From: a virus
Virus record (IMG/VR): IMGVR_UViG_3300044835_000071
Coordinates: 1-28,123 of that record
DNA length: 28,123 nucleotides
Direction: 5' to 3' (one strand)
This document shows, piece after piece, positions 21,262 through 27,431 of the stretch; positions within the stretch are counted from its first letter, which is position 1, and each line of letters opens with the position of its first letter. Under the pieces are notes generated by a model. It saw only the letters and a program-made list of their open reading frames with translations, did no database searches and was not told where the DNA came from. The position numbers were made by a program, and so were the translations under genes.

Positions 21262-21485
21262 TAGCAGTTTTTCATCTGCATCGACATGCGGAACGCTGCG
21301 TCTGCGGCTTGTGATGCGGCTTTCGTCTGAGCGGCGAATGGTGCATCATTCGCCCGGCTCCTCGCCCATGCTCGCATTGCGGCGGCATCCGTGTTGTCAT
21401 TTGCCTGCTCGAAGGCCATTTGGCTGTCGAACCAGTTTTGAAAGCATGTGGTTCGGGTGAAAGTCTGGGTTTGAGCGGTATTCAT
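21261..21485 (-). CDS. Small Ala-rich protein, first gene of operon
   Basis: 74 aa. The ATG at 21485 has GGAGGCTACA upstream; a start at 21497 is not supported. It contains 'FQNWFDSQMAFEQANDNTDA' and 'RANDAPFAAQTKAASQAADA'. No family is recognised. It follows a good promoter and is coupled to the zinc-finger gene. Confidence 0.6.
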   Translation of the reverse strand: MNTAQTQTFTRTTCFQNWFDSQMAFEQANDNTDAAAMRAWARSRANDAPFAAQTKAASQAADAAFRMSMQMKNC

Positions 21486-21515
21486 TGTAGCCTCCATTGT
21501 GTTGTTTGTATTTTT

Positions 21516-21544
21516 GTTTTACATTGTGTTTTTGCTTCGGTCAA
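21516..21544 (-). promoter_or_regulatory. Leftward promoter for the 21485-18794 operon
   Basis: TTGACC (21544-21539), a 17-bp spacer, TAAAAC (21521-21516) on the minus strand. It lies 31 bp upstream of the first ATG and just downstream of a terminator. Confidence 0.65.
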
Positions 21545-21550
21545 GCGGTA

Positions 21551-21567
21551 TTTGATGCGTCATCAAA
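21551..21567. promoter_or_regulatory. Candidate operator dyad TTTGATG-CGT-CATCAAA
   Basis: A perfect 7-bp inverted repeat with a 3-bp centre lies 6 bp upstream of the -35 of the leftward promoter, the usual place for an activator or repressor site. Confidence 0.45.
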
Positions 21568-21573
21568 CAAAAA

Positions 21574-21593
21574 ACCGCCTGTACTCAGGCGGT
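21574..21593 (-). terminator. Leftward intrinsic terminator
   Basis: Perfect 8-bp stem ACCGCCTG/CAGGCGGT with a 4-nt loop, followed on the minus strand by a run of six T. It ends the single-gene unit at 21626-21850. Confidence 0.85.
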
Positions 21594-21625
21594 CGTTTTC
21601 CGGTCGATTTTTTGCCTGACTCCGC

Positions 21626-21850
21626 CTATGGCCAGCTTTGAAACAGCGGGTCGTTACACTCGGTCTTGATGTTGAATACTGGCAGGATGCGGCCTGCGAG
21701 ACAGCTATTGTGCCACACGCCGACTGCTCCCGTGGTTCCGGGGTTCCAATAAAGGCGGATGTACTGGTCAACGGCGTCGGCGGTGTCTCTCCCGCCTAGC
21801 ATGACGTGCCAAGCGGTTCCGTCTGAAAAGGGAACGATGAAATGAAACAT
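21626..21850 (-). CDS. Small protein of unknown function
   Basis: 74 aa, beginning MFHFIVPFSDGTAWHVMLGG, with 'TADAVDQYIRLYWNPGTTGA'. CAGGAG lies 9 nt upstream of the ATG at 21850. It is a single-gene unit, bounded by hairpins on both sides. The fold looks alpha/beta; no family is recognised. Confidence 0.6.
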   Translation of the reverse strand: MFHFIVPFSDGTAWHVMLGGRDTADAVDQYIRLYWNPGTTGAVGVWHNSCLAGRILPVFNIKTECNDPLFQSWP

Positions 21851-21923
21851 GGGGCTTGCTCCTGATTGGCTAAGCATTTAGGTCAGTTTGCGAAATTGCG
21901 CAAGTTGACGATTTGCGAGGGAA

Positions 21924-21943
21924 AGGGCGGCTTTCGCCGCCCT
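21924..21943 (-). terminator. Leftward terminator-like hairpin after DUF932 gene
   Basis: Perfect 8-bp stem AGGGCGGC/GCCGCCCT with a 4-nt loop; on the minus strand it is followed by TTTCCC, a weak T-tract. It lies 8 bp past the DUF932 stop. Confidence 0.65.
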
Positions 21944-21951
21944 GTTCGCGT

Positions 21952-22752
21952 TCAAACCAGCTTCGCCATCTCTGCTGCCAGTGTCCAAAGCCCCCTATTG
22001 ATGGCCAAATCGCCCGTCACGCTCTTGACGGCCTTGGTGGTCACCTTCCGGCCCGTGGTCGCGGTCCCGCTGATGCCGCCCCGGATAAGCGATTCCTGAA
22101 TCACGTTCGTCGTCCGCCAAAGGTCGCGGCGGGCCTCGCCGTCGGTGTAATCGGCCTCCCTGCGGGCGGTGAGAAGGAAAGCGGGCTTGATGGCGACGTG
22201 CGGCTTAAGCTCTGCCGCTGCCGTGGCAAGTGCGAGCTGCTGCGGGCGGGAAAGGTCGATTCCCTTCCACTCGCCAACGTTCTGCATGGCCTGGGCGGTG
22301 ATGCTGAGCACTTCGCCCGTGGTGTCGATGATCTGCTGGCGGAGGTCGCGGCTGCCGCTGTGGCGGAGCGAGAAGCTGCCGTAATCCTCGGACTGGACGA
22401 TCATGCCGTTTGAGCAGACGAGGCGGAAAATCCCCGCGAAAAGCTTGTAAGCTGAGCTGCGGTCATGGGAGTTGACCAAAACCAGTTCTGGCACTTCGTC
22501 GTGAAGGGCCGGGGCGAGCTGGTCAACGTGGCGGAGTCGGATCATGTGCTTGGTGAAGGGGGCCTTGCCAGCGATGCGGGTGCGGGACTGGCTGGCTGTG
22601 ACGGGGTAAAACCCCTGATCCTGCATCATGCCAAGGATGTCGGCGGTCGCGACGAAGCGGTAATTGCTGCTGACGCTCTCCCAAGGGGTGGTGGCGAAGA
22701 TGCTGGGGACGGTCTGGCGGAGCTGGTCTTGGGTGAGGATGGCGGTGGTCAT
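21952..22752 (-). CDS. DUF932 phage/plasmid protein
   Basis: 266 aa. 'PWESVSSNYRFVATADILGM', 'HMIRLRHVDQL', 'ELVLVNSHDRSSAYKLFAGI' with FRLVCSNGMIV, and the helical 'FLLTARREADYTDGEARRDL' region are the standard signature of DUF932, a family found on phages and plasmids with unknown activity. The ATG at 22752 has AGGAAC upstream. The gene is visibly more GC-rich than its neighbours, suggesting separate acquisition. It is followed by its own terminator. Confidence 0.85.
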   Translation of the reverse strand: MTTAILTQDQLRQTVPSIFATTPWESVSSNYRFVATADILGMMQDQGFYPVTASQSRTRIAGKAPFTKHMIRLRHVDQLAPALHDEVPELVLVNSHDRSSAYKLFAGIFRLVCSNGMIVQSEDYGSFSLRHSGSRDLRQQIIDTTGEVLSITAQAMQNVGEWKGIDLSRPQQLALATAAAELKPHVAIKPAFLLTARREADYTDGEARRDLWRTTNVIQESLIRGGISGTATTGRKVTTKAVKSVTGDLAINRGLWTLAAEMAKLV

Positions 22753-22949
22753 GGGTTGGGTTCCTGCCTGCAAATTGAAAGGGCTGGGGATGCGGCACTC
22801 GCCGTCATTCACCTGCTTACAGGCAAGGAATTGAATAGAGCGGAAGTCACCCGTAATCGGGCTTGAGGGAGAAGTGGAATCTGCAAGTAGCGTACTCGCG
22901 GATGAAGATTACGCGCCACGACCTTGACGAAGCGTGTCTTATAGGCCGG

Positions 22950-23282
22950 TTAGTGAATCCGCCAATTTGTATCGTCACGGTTGCCTTTGCCCTCGTTATC
23001 GAAAGCACATAAGCATTGCCCGTTTGAAACTTCCAACGCCAAATGGGGATGCGTAATTCTTGGCTTGATATGGTCCGCATTCAGGATGGTTGGTTTTCCA
23101 TCCGGGCTGATGTCTCCAGCCTTCCTGCCGCAAAGATCACAACGGCCCTTGCTGGCTTTCATCACGTCGTGCGCCCAGCGTTTATGTTCTGGCGTGGAAA
23201 GCCATTCTGGACTTGAGACGAATGTAGTTGGGAAACGAGGCTTCTTCCGCTTGCGGATTATCCTGCGATAGAGGCGTCTCAT
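22950..23282 (-). CDS. HNH nuclease
   Basis: 110 aa. A basic N-terminus is followed by 'GRCDLCGRKAG' (Cys48, Cys51), 'LNADHIKPRITHPHLALEVS' with Asp70/His71 and Asn87, and 'CLCAFDNEGKGNRDDTNWR', the typical small phage HNH domain. The second zinc pair usually reads CxxCN; here it is C-A-F-D-N, so the last Cys is Asp95. The start ATG overlaps the upstream stop as ATGA. HNH proteins of this type are common in phages and can assist packaging or act as nicking enzymes. About 200 bp between its stop and the DUF932 start show no convincing gene. Confidence 0.8.
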   Translation of the reverse strand: MRRLYRRIIRKRKKPRFPTTFVSSPEWLSTPEHKRWAHDVMKASKGRCDLCGRKAGDISPDGKPTILNADHIKPRITHPHLALEVSNGQCLCAFDNEGKGNRDDTNWRIH

Positions 23283-23476
23283 CGCGAGCGGCCTATTTCA
23301 GATGTGTGGGCTTTGCCGTATTCATGCTGCTCGATATAGTCCTGATAGTCATTGAACAACGGATGAGGTCGGACACCATACTGTTTTAGTATTTCTGGGA
23401 TTGTAATTGGCCTCTTCTGGCATCGCCGCTTAGATTCTTTCCATTCCTCAGCGGTTAGTTTGATCGGCCCTATCAC
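23279..23476 (-). CDS. Small basic protein of unknown function
   Basis: 65 aa. 'EEWKESKRRCQKRPITIPEI' then 'YGVRPHPLFNDYQDYIEQHE'. It has ATGA overlaps with both neighbours, indicating coupled translation. No family is recognised; it precedes an HNH nuclease and may act with it. Confidence 0.55.
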   Translation of the reverse strand: MIGPIKLTAEEWKESKRRCQKRPITIPEILKQYGVRPHPLFNDYQDYIEQHEYGKAHTSEIGRSR

Positions 23477-23880
23477 CGACCCCGGCCTTTATCCTCGTTC
23501 GTCGTAACCATTGCCACATAGTTAATATCGCCATCGGCTTCACGCATTGTCTTTTTGTCCGCAATGAATAAGCTGGCATCCTGAGCGGGCGATTCATCAT
23601 CGAAGCCGTTCTTAACAGCTATACCCTGTTCTCTGGCGTTTAACGGCGGGTTGGCTTCGATGGCATAACTGGAATCATCCGAAGTGATAAGACGCCCTCT
23701 ACCGGATGCAACGCGGCCTGTGAAGGGTTTGCGGGATGTGTTCGGCTTTGGTTCTATCACCTCTTTTTCAGGCGGCGGAGCTTCCAGGCGTTCTTTGAGG
23801 GCCTTGAATTCTGGCAATTCAGCTAGCAGAGCGCCGCTTTCGTTGCTGCTAGTGCTGGTGAATCTCCGATCCCGCTTCAT
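23473..23880 (-). CDS. Hydrophilic protein of unknown function
   Basis: 135 aa, largely disordered in composition: Ser/Thr at the N-terminus, then 'RLEAPPPEKEVIEPKPNTSR' and 'TGRVASGRGRLITSDDSSYA'. The C-terminal part 'DASLFIADKKTMREADGDIN' with YVAMVTTNEDKG may be a short folded region. The ATG at 23880 has GGAG 5 nt upstream. It is the first gene of a three-gene unit with a strong promoter. No family is recognised. Confidence 0.55.
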   Translation of the reverse strand: MKRDRRFTSTSSNESGALLAELPEFKALKERLEAPPPEKEVIEPKPNTSRKPFTGRVASGRGRLITSDDSSYAIEANPPLNAREQGIAVKNGFDDESPAQDASLFIADKKTMREADGDINYVAMVTTNEDKGRGR

Positions 23881-23887
23881 ATTGTCT

Positions 23888-23904
23888 CCGGGTTGTTCGC
23901 CCGG
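23888..23904 (-). promoter_or_regulatory. Dyad at transcription/translation start (CCGGG-N7-CCCGG)
   Basis: CCGGG and CCCGG arms with a 7-bp centre lie between the -10 and the start codon; the GG of the ribosome-binding GGAG is part of one arm. The flanks (TTCCGGGC and AACCCGGAG) recur upstream of parB at 26572-26607. Confidence 0.45.
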
Positions 23905-23905
23905 A

Positions 23906-23934
23906 ATGGTAGCGCAGTTCCAAAATGTCGTCAA
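23906..23934 (-). promoter_or_regulatory. Leftward promoter for 23880-22950 unit
   Basis: TTGACG (23934-23929), a 17-bp spacer, TACCAT (23911-23906) on the minus strand; a likely start site near 23899 falls in the CCGGG dyad. Confidence 0.65.
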
Positions 23935-24020
23935 CAAAAAGATTAGCGAGGCATAGCCGAGCGCCCGGCCATATTTCAGACTGGGTTAGTTAAGCACCTG
24001 ACTGTCTGATCGTTGCCCTT

Positions 24021-24623
24021 TCAAACCCGCATCGGCATCTGCACGTACAGCATTCGCTCATTGTCACAGGTTACAACACAAGGATCGCTTGGGCTGCCGA
24101 TATGAAGCTTCACTCCGGCGCTGTACGCATCACTGAGCTTGCGGGCAGCTTTGCCAATATCCGCCAGATATAGGGCATTGAAACCAACCTCAGTTTCGCC
24201 TCGCTTGCTGGGGATTACGCGTTCGTAGTCAGGGTAATGGCCGTCAATCAACGTGAACACGGCGGTGTGGCTATCCGGCAAGAGTGTCAGTGCCACTTTT
24301 TCATCCGTGAAATCGAACCGCACCAGCTCCTTATCAGACCCCTTGGGCAGCTTGATTTTTCCAAGCCATTCCACAGCTGTGCGGGGGATGATCGCCCCTA
24401 AATCACCGTCAATCGGCTTCTCCTTGCTGGTGGTTTCGTCCTGAGGATAAAGCCATAGTCTTCCAATGCGATGCCCGTCCGTTGCCACGGCAAAAAGCTT
24501 TTGTTGTTTGGCGTGGATATAAACGCCGTTGAGGTAATAGCGGGTTTCTTCTTTTGACATGCAAAATGCCAATCCGTCAGCAATCTGCTTGGCTTCCTTG
24601 GCCTTCAAGTAAAATGTGGTCAT
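24021..24623 (-). CDS. dnaN: Two-domain beta-type DNA sliding clamp
   Basis: 200 aa. 'TRYYLNGVYIHAKQQKLFAV' with ATDGHRIG (about 28-54) is the hallmark of domain II of bacterial beta clamps. 'TLIDGHYPDYERVIPS' marks the domain II/III junction, and 'MLYVQMPMRV' the C-terminus. Host beta clamps have three domains and about 370 residues; the first is absent here. A ring of six domains would then need three subunits, as in T4 gp45 or PCNA, rather than two (inference). It would tether a polymerase to the element's DNA. The ATG at 24623 follows AAAGGA by 6 nt; longer in-frame extensions look spurious. Confidence 0.85.
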   Translation of the reverse strand: MTTFYLKAKEAKQIADGLAFCMSKEETRYYLNGVYIHAKQQKLFAVATDGHRIGRLWLYPQDETTSKEKPIDGDLGAIIPRTAVEWLGKIKLPKGSDKELVRFDFTDEKVALTLLPDSHTAVFTLIDGHYPDYERVIPSKRGETEVGFNALYLADIGKAARKLSDAYSAGVKLHIGSPSDPCVVTCDNERMLYVQMPMRV

Positions 24624-24670
24624 TTCGATTCCTTTCTGTACGTTATCTCGCGTTCTTGATGGTCGGTCAT
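24620..24670 (-). CDS. 16-aa mini-ORF bridging to the clamp gene
   Basis: MTDHQEREITYRKESK. Its ATG overlaps the upstream stop as ATGA and its TGA overlaps the clamp ATG as ATGA. AAAGG lies 7 nt upstream. It probably keeps ribosomes on the message up to the clamp start; whether the peptide matters is unknown. Confidence 0.35.
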   Translation of the reverse strand: MTDHQEREITYRKESK

Positions 24671-25026
24671 GCCGTAACCTTTGCGTTGGCAATGACAGCT
24701 CTTGCTTCATCGATGCTAAGCTGATGGGCTTTCCAATCATGGTCAACGATTGTCCCTTGCTCGTAGCATTGTTTGACCCCTTCCAGATCAGCGAGAGCGC
24801 ATCGTAGGGCCTGAAGTAATTTCGTGGTGGCTTCTAGCAATTCGGCACGTGCATCATCAATGCCTTTCTGAGCGGCTGAAATAATTGCCTCTCGCGTCTT
24901 GGCCATGGTGTAATTCTTCAGATTACTACCGCTGGGTTTCAATATTGCATCAGCCATCGCCTCAGCTTCCGGCGTGTATTTGGCGACTTGATTTTTGGTG
25001 GTGTTTGTGGTTTTAATATCATTCAT
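24667..25026 (-). CDS. Helical protein of unknown function
   Basis: 119 aa. 'YTPEAEAMADAILKPSGSNL' then 'EAIISAAQKGIDDARAELLE' and a long helix 'TTKLLQALRCALADLEGVKQ'. The start at 25026 has AAGGAATAGTGATT upstream. It is coupled to the clamp gene through a mini-ORF. No family is recognised; a replication accessory role is possible from linkage. Confidence 0.55.
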   Translation of the reverse strand: MNDIKTTNTTKNQVAKYTPEAEAMADAILKPSGSNLKNYTMAKTREAIISAAQKGIDDARAELLEATTKLLQALRCALADLEGVKQCYEQGTIVDHDWKAHQLSIDEARAVIANAKVTA

Positions 25027-25059
25027 AATCACTATTCCTTAAGCAGTTAGTGGTTTGTT

Positions 25060-25081
25060 GGGCCGGGGTCCACCCCGGCCC
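25060..25081. terminator. Strong GC hairpin between small genes and clamp operon
   Basis: Perfect 10-bp stem GGGCCGGGGT/ACCCCGGCCC with a 2-bp centre. On the plus strand TTTCTGTTT follows, but no rightward gene ends here. On the minus strand there is no T-tract. It may attenuate leftward transcription after 25110. Confidence 0.5.
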
Positions 25082-25109
25082 TTTCTGTTTAGCAGTTTGG
25101 TTATATCAG

Positions 25110-25262
25110 TCAAGCACTTATTTCAATAATATGTCCCCAGTCATTTGGCTTTCCGCTTCTGATTTTCTTGTCAAGCCATTTCTGGGCTTCGTCTTTCAAA
25201 TCGAAAACAGGACCTGGCTCTTCCCACGATGGGTAGCTGATGAAAACGGGCTGGTATTTCAT
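25110..25262 (-). CDS. 50-aa small protein
   Basis: 50 aa: MKYQPVFISYPSWEEPGPV, then 'DLKDEAQKWLDKKIRSGKPN' and a terminal 'GHIIEISA'. The ATG at 25262 follows GGAGGCTCT and overlaps the upstream stop as ATGA. The pattern strand-helix-strand suggests a small folded protein. No family is recognised. Confidence 0.65.
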   Translation of the reverse strand: MKYQPVFISYPSWEEPGPVFDLKDEAQKWLDKKIRSGKPNDWGHIIEISA

Positions 25263-25513
25263 AGAGCCTCCTGCACCATGTCGATAGAGAACCATGCCAT
25301 CTCTTCCAACTCCGTCCCTATGCGGATGTTCCGCTCGACCCCTTCGGCGATCTTCAGCCAATATTCGATGCTGCAAACCTCCTCGCAGCAAGCAACAAGC
25401 TCATCGCTCCCCCGGTTGGCTGGGTTTTCCCTTAACTTCCTGATGTGCTTCGTAAGAGAGCGGTGACGCCGCAATAGGCATTCGCTCAAGGTGTGGACTG
25501 GCTCGTAGGTCAT
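25259..25513 (-). CDS. 84-aa helical protein
   Basis: 84 aa: 'MTYEPVHTLSECLLRRHRSL' then TKHIRKLRENP and 'ELVACCEEVCSIEYWLKIAE'. The ATG at 25513 follows AAAGGAGACCCT. The frame is open to 25804, but that extension is Arg/Pro/Ala-rich and not protein-like. A 40-nt hairpin sits just upstream. Coupled to the 50-aa gene. No family is recognised. Confidence 0.6.
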   Translation of the reverse strand: MTYEPVHTLSECLLRRHRSLTKHIRKLRENPANRGSDELVACCEEVCSIEYWLKIAEGVERNIRIGTELEEMAWFSIDMVQEAL

Positions 25514-25530
25514 AGGGTCTCCTTTGGTTG

Positions 25531-25570
25531 TTAGGTTGCAGGTGAGGCAACGCCTCGTCCTGCAACCTAA
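25531..25570 (-). repeat. 40-nt near-perfect hairpin in the leader of the 84-aa gene
   Basis: TTAGGTTGCAGG (25531-25542) pairs with CCTGCAACCTAA (25559-25570), and inside it GAGGC (25544-25548) pairs with GCCTC (25552-25556): 17 base pairs around a 3-nt loop. On the minus strand it ends about 10 nt before the AAAGGAG site. No T-tract follows, so it is not a normal terminator. Confidence 0.75.
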
Positions 25571-25777
25571 TGGAGGCCATCCTAAGAGCGGGGGTGAGAC
25601 TGTCAATAGGTGGGGAGCGTAGCGCCCCCGTCTGCACTGAGCGGCAGCGAGGGAAGATGGGGTGCCTATTGATGGTCGAGGGGCGTTTAGGCCCCTACGA
25701 TAGGTTGACGCGCAGGCTTGGTGCGCAGCACGGAGCCGAATAGGCGAACCCATAGCGGGAACCGTAATCGCCCAATG
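25571..25777. other. Structured non-coding stretch
   Basis: No convincing gene. It contains TCAATAGG (25603-25610) / CCTATTGA (25665-25672), AGGGGC (25679-25684) / GCCCCT (25691-25696), and CGGAGCCGA (25731-25739), whose complement TCGGCTCCG is at 25812-25820 beyond the terminator. With the hairpin at 25531-25570 this is the most structured non-coding region of the window. Possible roles are a non-coding RNA, origin or centromere; none is shown. Confidence 0.5.
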
Positions 25778-25808
25778 AAAAACCCCTTGCACCTTGCGGT
25801 ACAAAGGG
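25778..25808 (-). terminator. Leftward intrinsic terminator after the XRE regulator
   Basis: On the minus strand CCCTTTGTACC (25808-25798) pairs with GGTGCAAGGGG (25793-25783), all 11 pairs formed including two G-U, closing a GCAA tetraloop, and is followed by TTTTT (25782-25778). The wobble pairs fit only the leftward RNA, showing its direction. Confidence 0.85.
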
Positions 25809-25858
25809 TAATCGGCTCCGTTCGTGAAAGGTTATTGCTCCTAACCAGTCAGGTTCGG

Positions 25859-26527
25859 TCAGTTACCACCGTCCTTACTAGTTTCCTTCGGCTTCGCAAT
25901 TTGCCTTGGTGATTGAAATGGCGTTCGTGTCTCGGCAATCACATCACCACCATTTCGTCGCCTTTCAGCCTCTTCTTTCATCTTCATAAGCTCTTCTAGA
26001 AGTGCCGGTCCAATACCCCGTCTTTTTGGCATTGATCGAATTATGTGTTTTAGTTCTTCATCATTAGGTGCATCAGATTTGTATGAGATGAGTGGAAAAT
26101 TTTCTGAGCCAATGAGCTTCTCCAGTTCCATGTATAGTCGCAGGATGTCGTCAAGATCCATTTCAATCGTGATCTTCGTGCTATTGGAAGGTTCCGCGCC
26201 TTTGATCTCCATGTCTCCCCCATCCGGTACGAGTTTTCGGAGAAAATCAAGGATTGCGTCGCACCGGTCTTGATCGCATTTGCTGAAATCAATATTTAAA
26301 ATCAATTGCATGTTAACGCGTTTGGAAATAGGTGCGACTATCTCTTCGATTTTAACCCCCAACGCGCCAGCGATACACTCAAGCGTAAGAACATGAAGAC
26401 CTTTGCCCCTCTCTGCGTTCCATATCGTACTTGTACTTACTCCCGCCTTCCTCGCCAAAGTTTCGGCATTCCAAGCCTTTTGCTTGCGGAGTTCCCGGAC
26501 CCTATCCCCGTTGGTCGTACTTGCCAT
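25859..26527 (-). CDS. XRE-family regulator with unusual C-terminal domain
   Basis: 222 aa. Residues 9-63 ('RVRELRKQKAWNAETLARKA' then GVSTSTIWNAERGKGLHVLTLECIAGALGV) are a clear HTH_3 domain. Residues about 73-135 form a compact alpha/beta region: 'MQLILNIDFSKCDQDRCDAI', 'MEIKGAEPSNSTKITIEMDL' then 'DILRLYMELEKL'. This is not the S24 peptidase of CI/LexA repressors; it loosely resembles small domains found in other bacterial signalling proteins. The tail is charged. It stands alone between its own terminator and the divergent parB gene, the position of a lysogeny or copy-control regulator (inference). The ribosome-binding site is weak (GGTAAG). Confidence 0.75.
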   Translation of the reverse strand: MASTTNGDRVRELRKQKAWNAETLARKAGVSTSTIWNAERGKGLHVLTLECIAGALGVKIEEIVAPISKRVNMQLILNIDFSKCDQDRCDAILDFLRKLVPDGGDMEIKGAEPSNSTKITIEMDLDDILRLYMELEKLIGSENFPLISYKSDAPNDEELKHIIRSMPKRRGIGPALLEELMKMKEEAERRRNGGDVIAETRTPFQSPRQIAKPKETSKDGGN

Positions 26528-26573
26528 TAACTTACCACAATCTTGCCACTTTCTTGGGATTCCCTAACTCCTT

Positions 26574-26612
26574 CCGGGCAATAGGATTCGATAGTCCTAA
26601 CCCGGAGGCACC
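26574..26612 (+). promoter_or_regulatory. Hairpin over the parB ribosome-binding site
   Basis: CCGGG (26574-26578) pairs with CCCGG (26601-26605), and inside it TAGGA (26582-26586) with TCCTA (26595-26599). The GG of the ribosome-binding GGAGG (26604-26608) is in the outer arm, so a folded leader would limit parB translation. The outer sequences match those at 23887-23906. Elsewhere in 26528-26573, GGGATTCCC is a further 9-bp palindrome. Confidence 0.5.
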
Positions 26613-27392
26613 ATGAAGCCGGAAAAGCTGGGCTGGTTCAAGTTCGACCCGAACCAGCCACGGAAGAATTGTACCGAAGAGGATCTGCTGGGGCTAGGCG
26701 CGTCTCTCAAGGCCCACGGGCAGATTCAACCCGTCGTTGCTCGTCCAGATGGAACGATCCTCTGCGGTGAACGCCGCGTCAGGGCCGCTCAACTGGTTGG
26801 CCTGTCTGAACTTACGGTCATTATCTCCGACCGCAAGCTCACTGACACCGAAGTCCGCCTGATGCAACTCGCCGAGAACATCCATCGGACTGACCTGTCC
26901 GGCTGGGAACGGTACGTCGCGTACTACGAAATCCTGACCCTCAACCCCGGCTGGCAGCAGAAAGACCTGGCCGATCACTTGAAGCTCAACGAAGGGACCG
27001 TTTCCCGTGCCCTCAGCGTGGCCAAATGTTCCAAGGAGTGGCAGGACGCCTTGAAGGCCGGGCAGGTCACGCTGACCCAATGCGCCAAGGCCAGTCAGAT
27101 GAGGGCCGACGAACAGGAGGGATATCTGGCTTCGATTTTGTCGGGGGCACCCAAGGAGGAGCAGGACAAAAAGGCACGCAATAAATCCGAAGCGGCATCG
27201 GTCAAGACCAACAAGAAGATCAAATGCCCGCTTCAATCGGGCGTGGTCATTCAGGCTGCCGGTGACGAGCTGTCGCTGGATGACTTTATCGAGGCATTGG
27301 CCGAGGCTCAGAAGCTGGCCAAGGCGGCATTGTCAAAGGGAATGACCGCTTCTACGGCTTGCAAAGTCTGGGCTGACATGGCGGCGGTGTAG
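26613..27392 (+). CDS. parB: ParB/Spo0J-family partition protein
   Basis: 259 aa. The N-terminal domain has 'NQPRKNCTEEDLLGLGASLK' and AHGQIQPVVARPDG, then the CTP-binding motif 'GERRVRAAQLVGL' (about 52-64), and 'LMQLAENIHRTDLSGWERYV' before a helix-turn-helix 'QKDLADHLKLNEGTVSRAL'. A Lys-rich linker (about 185-210) leads to a C-terminal helical region that may dimerise. ParB clamps slide from parS sites and, with ParA, segregate plasmids or chromosomes. No parA is visible beside it and no parS-like 16-mer was found. It is divergent from the XRE regulator and starts the rightward unit that leads into the coupling protein. Confidence 0.85.
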   Translation: MKPEKLGWFKFDPNQPRKNCTEEDLLGLGASLKAHGQIQPVVARPDGTILCGERRVRAAQLVGLSELTVIISDRKLTDTEVRLMQLAENIHRTDLSGWERYVAYYEILTLNPGWQQKDLADHLKLNEGTVSRALSVAKCSKEWQDALKAGQVTLTQCAKASQMRADEQEGYLASILSGAPKEEQDKKARNKSEAASVKTNKKIKCPLQSGVVIQAAGDELSLDDFIEALAEAQKLAKAALSKGMTASTACKVWADMAAV

Positions 27393-27431
27393 CCGCCTCA
27401 CTACCACTATCACCAATCACAGGACTCGTCA

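Noticed and set aside
22847-23080. 77-aa leftward ORF between DUF932 and HNH genes
   Set aside because: It starts inside the HNH gene in another frame, has no ribosome-binding site, and its sequence has no domain-like pattern.
25514-25804. 97-residue N-terminal extension of the 84-aa gene
   Set aside because: Pro/Arg/Ala-rich, non-protein-like, and encoded over hairpins and a terminator; the ATG at 25513 has a strong ribosome-binding site.
26528-27431. parS-like 16-bp palindrome near parB
   Set aside because: No sequence resembling the TGTTTCACGTGAAACA type was found; the CCGGG dyad is a different structure tied to the ribosome-binding site.
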